In this document: one piece after another, positions 22,516 through 25,546 of the stretch
Layout: the number at the start of each line of letters is the position of its first letter
Numbering within the stretch: position 1 is the stretch's first letter
Source of the DNA: JAQUYS01 sp964430665
GTDB lineage: Archaea; Nanobdellota; Nanobdellia; Woesearchaeales; SKGA01
NCBI GenBank assembly: GCA_964430665.1
Contig: CAYSFC010000009.1
Coordinates: forward strand, 1-25,546
DNA: 25,546 nt
Direction of reading: 5' to 3'
Notes under the pieces: model-generated
The model's database searches: none
Seen by the model: the letters and a program-made list of their open reading frames with translations, nothing else
What the model was told of the DNA's origin: nothing
Position numbers and translations under genes: made by a program

Positions 22516-22612
22516 GGATATTTTGGCTTGGAGAGACATGTTATTCTCATAATATGCTTCCAAAAACACACCTCACACACCCTTTTTGAAGTATTTCCAA
22601 GCCAAATAATCC
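22516..22612 (+). ncRNA. Structured RNA candidate with a three-way junction
   Basis: About 97 bases fold by eye as follows. P1 has an 11-pair stem, TTTGGCTTGGA (22522-22532) with TCCAAGCCAAA (22596-22606). After a 2x2 internal loop it is extended by GGAT (22516-22519) with ATCC (22609-22612). P2 is CATGTTAT-TCTC-ATAATATG (22537-22556). P3 is CTTC-C-AAAAA with TTTTTGAAG (22557-22591) and a 16-base C/A-rich loop. P2 and P3 abut with no spacer, as in coaxially stacked junctions. It has its own promoter and ends at the stop of the convergent nucleotidase gene. It does not match 5S rRNA, tRNA, or C/D or H/ACA guide patterns. Confidence 0.6.
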
Positions 22613-23454
22613 TATTCAATTATTTCTTGTAATAAATTATTCACATAATCCATAGGGCCGTCATTTAGAATTATTACATCAAAGTTTTCTTTGTATTTGT
22701 TTAAAGATTCTTCTACTTTTTCATTTAGAAATCCTATTTTTATAATAACTTCGTGATCAGTTCCATCAGCCATAGCTGCATCTCCTAAAGAATCTCCTAG
22801 AAGAATCACATTTTTTCTTTTTGAAATTGAATTTAAATATTTTTTATTTGTTATAGAAACTTCTGATTTATTGAAAACATGAATTATTTTATCTTTATAA
22901 TTTGTGATAAACCCATTTTTGTCGAATTCAAAAATATTTGATATTATATGTATGTTAGGAGTTAATTTATTTTCTTGTATTAAATATTTTTCAATAAAAT
23001 TTCCAAAACCTGATGAAAATATTAGAAGAGGGATTTGATGACGATATAAATTATTTAAAAAGTCTGAAACACCTTCACGCAATATTTTGGGATAAGATAG
23101 AACTACATCTGCTACATCTTTTTCATTTAATTTAGAATCTATTAGAAGTTGTTTATGTTTTGACCACCATTCAGTCATTTTTTCACACTTGTATTTTATA
23201 TCTATATTTGTATCTATTTCTATTGGATGGTATTCTTCAAATAATGCAAATGCTTTTTTTGGATAATCAGGTGTTAAATAATTTCCATGTCTTAATAGTG
23301 CTATTGTTGACATTGCTTTTTTTCCTTCGACAAATCCTTTTGTTAAAGTTCTATCAAAATCTGAAACTATGTGTAATTTATTTTTTCCTTCTTTTTTAAT
23401 TTTAGAAATTTTTTCATTTAATTTAGAGGGATTGGATATTATTATATTTTCCAT
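22612..23454 (-). CDS. UMPH-1-family pyrimidine 5'-nucleotidase (HAD)
   Basis: A 280-residue HAD phosphatase close to cytosolic 5'-nucleotidase III of animals. Motif I is SDFDRTLT (D32, D34). The cap region has EEYHPIEID and KMTEWWSKHKQLL. Motif II is IFSSGFGNFIE, followed by the characteristic HVFNKSE segment with the Lys of motif III. Motif IV is LLGDSLGDAAMADG (D221, D225), then KIGFLNEKVEESLNKY. These match the UMPH-1 family along the whole length, which is best known from eukaryotes. The predicted reaction is removal of phosphate from UMP/CMP or related nucleotides in the cytosol. It is downstream of SRP54 on the same strand with a 44-base gap and may be cotranscribed. Confidence 0.88.
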   Translation of the reverse strand: MENIIISNPSKLNEKISKIKKEGKNKLHIVSDFDRTLTKGFVEGKKAMSTIALLRHGNYLTPDYPKKAFALFEEYHPIEIDTNIDIKYKCEKMTEWWSKHKQLLIDSKLNEKDVADVVLSYPKILREGVSDFLNNLYRHQIPLLIFSSGFGNFIEKYLIQENKLTPNIHIISNIFEFDKNGFITNYKDKIIHVFNKSEVSITNKKYLNSISKRKNVILLGDSLGDAAMADGTDHEVIIKIGFLNEKVEESLNKYKENFDVIILNDGPMDYVNNLLQEIIE

Positions 23455-23498
23455 TTTAGAATTTAAAACCTTTTATTTTATTTTGAAAGAGTAAAAAC

Positions 23499-24863
23499 CT
23501 AAAATTTGAGATTTTTCATTCCTCCTTTTTGCATTTTCTGCATCATTTTTTGCATGTCTTTTTCTGAACCATCCATTCCTTTCATGGTTCGCATTAATTT
23601 CTTAGATTGTTTGTATTGTTTTAAAAGTTGTCTTAATTCAGATATATCTATTGCTGCACCTTTGGCAATTCTATCTAAACGATTTCCTTTTATTATATCT
23701 GGATTTTCAAGTTCTTCTTTGGTCATTGAATTCATAAGATATTTCCATTTTTCAATTCTTTCTTCTTGACCTTCTAACATTTCTTTTGGAATGTTCATCT
23801 TTCCCATTCCAGGTATTAAGCTAACTATTTTGGATAGAGAACCCATTTTTTTCATGGAAGACATTTGTTGATATAAATCTAGAAGATTAAATTCTCCTTT
23901 TAGCATCTTTCTTCCAAGATCTTTTGCTTGATCTTCATCCATTGCTTCTTGGGCTTTTTCTAGGAGCGCTTCTAAATCTCCCATTCCTAGTAGACGACCT
24001 ATAAATCCTTCTGGTCTAAATTCTTCGAAAGCATCAACTTTTTCTCCAACTCCTATGAATTTTATTGGTGTGTTGGTTACAGAACATGCAACAAGTGCAC
24101 CTCCACCTCTTGCAGTACCGTCTAATTTTGTTAATATTACTCCAGTTACATTACATGAATCATGGAAAGCTTGTGCTTGTTTTTGAGCAGATTGTCCTAT
24201 GTCTGCATTCATAACTAAAAGAGTTTCGTCTGCTTCAACTGTAGAGTTTATTGAATTTAATTCTTCTATTAACTCTTCGTTTAATGCATCTCGTCCTGCA
24301 GTATCTACTATGACTAAATCATATTTCTGTAAGTCTTTTTGAAATTCGTTATATATTTTTACAGGATCATTTAATTCTGGTTTTCCATAAACATCTACAC
24401 CTACAGATTTTCCTAATTGCATTAATTGTTTATGTGCGGCAGGTCTCCATGTGTCGATTGAAAGTAGAGCAATTTTTTTTCCTCTTTTTTTAAAGTAATT
24501 TGCTAACTTTCCTGCAGAGGTTGTTTTACCGTTACCAAATAAACCAACTAACATTAAGACGAATGGTTTTTTGTTTAAATTAATTTTAGAATCGCCTTTT
24601 CCAACTAAGGAAACTAATTCTTCATAAACTATTTTTACTAAGAAATCTTTTTTGGAAATTCCTGTGGGCACTTCTTCTTTTAACGCTCTTTCTTTTATTT
24701 TTTTACCTATTGAAAAAACTAAATTAACATTTACATCTGATTGTAAAAGAGCTCTTTGAATTTCTTTAACTAATTCATTTATTTGTTTTTCATCTACGAA
24801 AAGAGAATTTGTAATTTTGGAAAGACTTTCCTTTAATGAGTTTCCTAATTTTTCTAGGACCAT
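23499..24863 (-). CDS. ffh: Signal recognition particle protein SRP54
   Basis: A 454-residue GTPase that binds signal sequences and 7S RNA and delivers ribosomes to the membrane receptor FtsY. The N domain covers residues 1-95. The G domain has the P-loop GLFGNGKTT (107-115), the DTWRPAAHKQL motif (usually DTYRPAA), DTAGRD, TKLDGTARGGG and FIGVGEKVDAFEEF. The Met-rich M domain (about 300-454) ends in KKLMRTMKGMDGSEKDMQKM and more Met-rich helix, forming the signal-peptide groove. The start overlaps closely with the end of gyrB: the AGGAG Shine-Dalgarno begins in the gyrB stop region. No 7S RNA gene is seen in the window. Confidence 0.96.
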   Translation of the reverse strand: MVLEKLGNSLKESLSKITNSLFVDEKQINELVKEIQRALLQSDVNVNLVFSIGKKIKERALKEEVPTGISKKDFLVKIVYEELVSLVGKGDSKINLNKKPFVLMLVGLFGNGKTTSAGKLANYFKKRGKKIALLSIDTWRPAAHKQLMQLGKSVGVDVYGKPELNDPVKIYNEFQKDLQKYDLVIVDTAGRDALNEELIEELNSINSTVEADETLLVMNADIGQSAQKQAQAFHDSCNVTGVILTKLDGTARGGGALVACSVTNTPIKFIGVGEKVDAFEEFRPEGFIGRLLGMGDLEALLEKAQEAMDEDQAKDLGRKMLKGEFNLLDLYQQMSSMKKMGSLSKIVSLIPGMGKMNIPKEMLEGQEERIEKWKYLMNSMTKEELENPDIIKGNRLDRIAKGAAIDISELRQLLKQYKQSKKLMRTMKGMDGSEKDMQKMMQKMQKGGMKNLKF

Positions 24864-24875
24864 TTTTTAGTTCTC

Positions 24876-25546
24876 CTAAATATCTATGTTTTCTACTAAT
24901 TTAGCGTTTTTCTCAATGAATTCTTTTCTTGGTTCTACATCTCCACCCATAAGAATGTGGAATGTGTGATTTGCTTCAATCGCATCACTTATAGTTATTT
25001 TTTTCAACACTCTTGTTTGAGGATCCATTGTTGTATCCCAAAGTTGATCTGGATTCATTTCTCCTAAACCTTTGTAACGTTGAATGTGAATTCCTTGTTC
25101 TGTTCCAAGTTCTTTTAAAATTCTTTCTTTGTCTTCATCATCTAACGCATATTGTTTTGAGTTTCCTTTTTTAATTAAATATAATGGAGGCTGTGCTACG
25201 TAGACATAACCTTTTTCAATTATTTCTGGCATGTGTCTGTAAAAAAATGTTAAAAGTAGTGTCATAATATGACTTCCATCAACATCTGAATCAGTCATAG
25301 TAATTATTTTATGATATCTTAATCTAGATATGTCGAATTCATTTCCAATTCCTGTACCTAATGCTGAAATCATTGTTACAATTTCATTACTTGAAAGTAT
25401 TTTCTGTAATCTTGCTTTTTCTACGTTTAATATTTTTCCACGAAGAGGAAGAATTGCTTGCGTTTCTTTGCTTCTAGCTTGACGTGCACTACCACCTGCT
25501 GAATCTCCTTCTACAATAAAAATCTCACATTTGGATGGATCTTTTT
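24876..25546 (-). CDS. gyrB: DNA gyrase subunit B, C-terminal part (5' end outside)
   Basis: The open frame runs off the right edge; 222 residues are visible and the ATG at 25373 is internal, not the start. The Toprim domain has EGDSAGGSA, PLRGKILNVEKA and the metal-binding TDSDVDGSHI (DxD). The later IQRYKGLGEMNPDQLWDTTMDP is the conserved GyrB C-terminal signature, ending in VEPRKEFIEKNA. This is a bacterial-type type II topoisomerase subunit, which archaea that have gyrase gained by transfer; ParE is an alternative name, less likely here. GyrA is not in the window. SRP54 follows 12 bases after the stop. Confidence 0.95.
   Translation of the reverse strand, partial: KDPSKCEIFIVEGDSAGGSARQARSKETQAILPLRGKILNVEKARLQKILSSNEIVTMISALGTGIGNEFDISRLRYHKIITMTDSDVDGSHIMTLLLTFFYRHMPEIIEKGYVYVAQPPLYLIKKGNSKQYALDDEDKERILKELGTEQGIHIQRYKGLGEMNPDQLWDTTMDPQTRVLKKITISDAIEANHTFHILMGGDVEPRKEFIEKNAKLVENIDI

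Noticed and set aside
22516..22612. 5S rRNA, because of size and three-way junction
   Set aside because: The conserved CCCGAAC-type loop and other 5S signatures are absent, and the loop is a C/A tract.
22417..22632. A 71-codon plus-strand frame after tRNA-Thr(AGU)
   Set aside because: It runs through the palindrome, both TATA boxes and the whole folded RNA, has no Shine-Dalgarno, and its predicted protein has no family features; the RNA explains the region better.
24876..25373. GyrB fragment as a separate 165-residue gene starting at 25373
   Set aside because: The frame stays open to the window edge and upstream codons encode EGDSAGGSA and PLRGKILNVEKA, core Toprim motifs of one gyrB gene.

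Overview
The window comes from an AT-rich archaeal genome. The translation set is archaeal: EF-1A, EF-2 with the diphthamide-type loop, L7Ae, S28e and L24e. Many first genes have a TATA box 20-30 bases before the start codon and almost no leader, and an archaeal class III signal peptidase is present. Small Cys-rich proteins, compact operons and a bacterial-type GyrB suggest a DPANN archaeon of the Woesearchaeota/Pacearchaeota kind. That placement is inference, not something the sequence proves.

Layout. 1-912: a partial Cys-rich exported protein and a small metallophosphoesterase. 985-6057 (minus): the operon L7Ae, S28e, L24e, nucleoside diphosphate kinase, EF-2, then EF-1A with its own cluster of TATA boxes. 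6286-7158: prepilin/preflagellin peptidase. 7150-9745: two divergent pairs of poorly known genes, mostly coiled coil, ending in a small Cys-rich protein. 9769-9908 (minus): two tandem micro-ORFs, one polylysine-rich and one polyaspartate, each behind a near-perfect Shine-Dalgarno. 10234-11118: a family 2 glycosyltransferase. 11110-11798: a 19-base direct repeat, a 164-residue ORF with a possible PD-(D/E)XK nuclease signature, a 36-base imperfect palindrome and tRNA-Thr(UGU); together these look like a tiny element joined to the tRNA gene. 11849-15739 (minus): MoxR ATPase, DUF58, VWA membrane protein, DUF212 membrane phosphatase-like protein, PIN protein, zinc ribbon. 15844-20336: a coiled-coil protein facing a 1282-residue cadherin-like surface protein. 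20471-22216: E1-like adenylyltransferase and DHH phosphoesterase. 22274-22612: a second tRNA-Thr whose anticodon reads AGU, a GC-rich palindrome, two TATA boxes and a three-way-junction RNA candidate. 22612-25546 (minus): pyrimidine 5'-nucleotidase of the eukaryote-type UMPH-1 family, SRP54, and the C-terminal part of GyrB.

The most unusual material is non-coding or very small: the tRNA-bounded minimal element, the A34 tRNA-Thr, the oppositely charged micropeptide pair, and the structured RNA whose C-rich loop is complementary to the GAGGTGT-type ribosome binding sites found elsewhere in the window. No CRISPR array, rRNA, transposase or recognisable integrase was seen.
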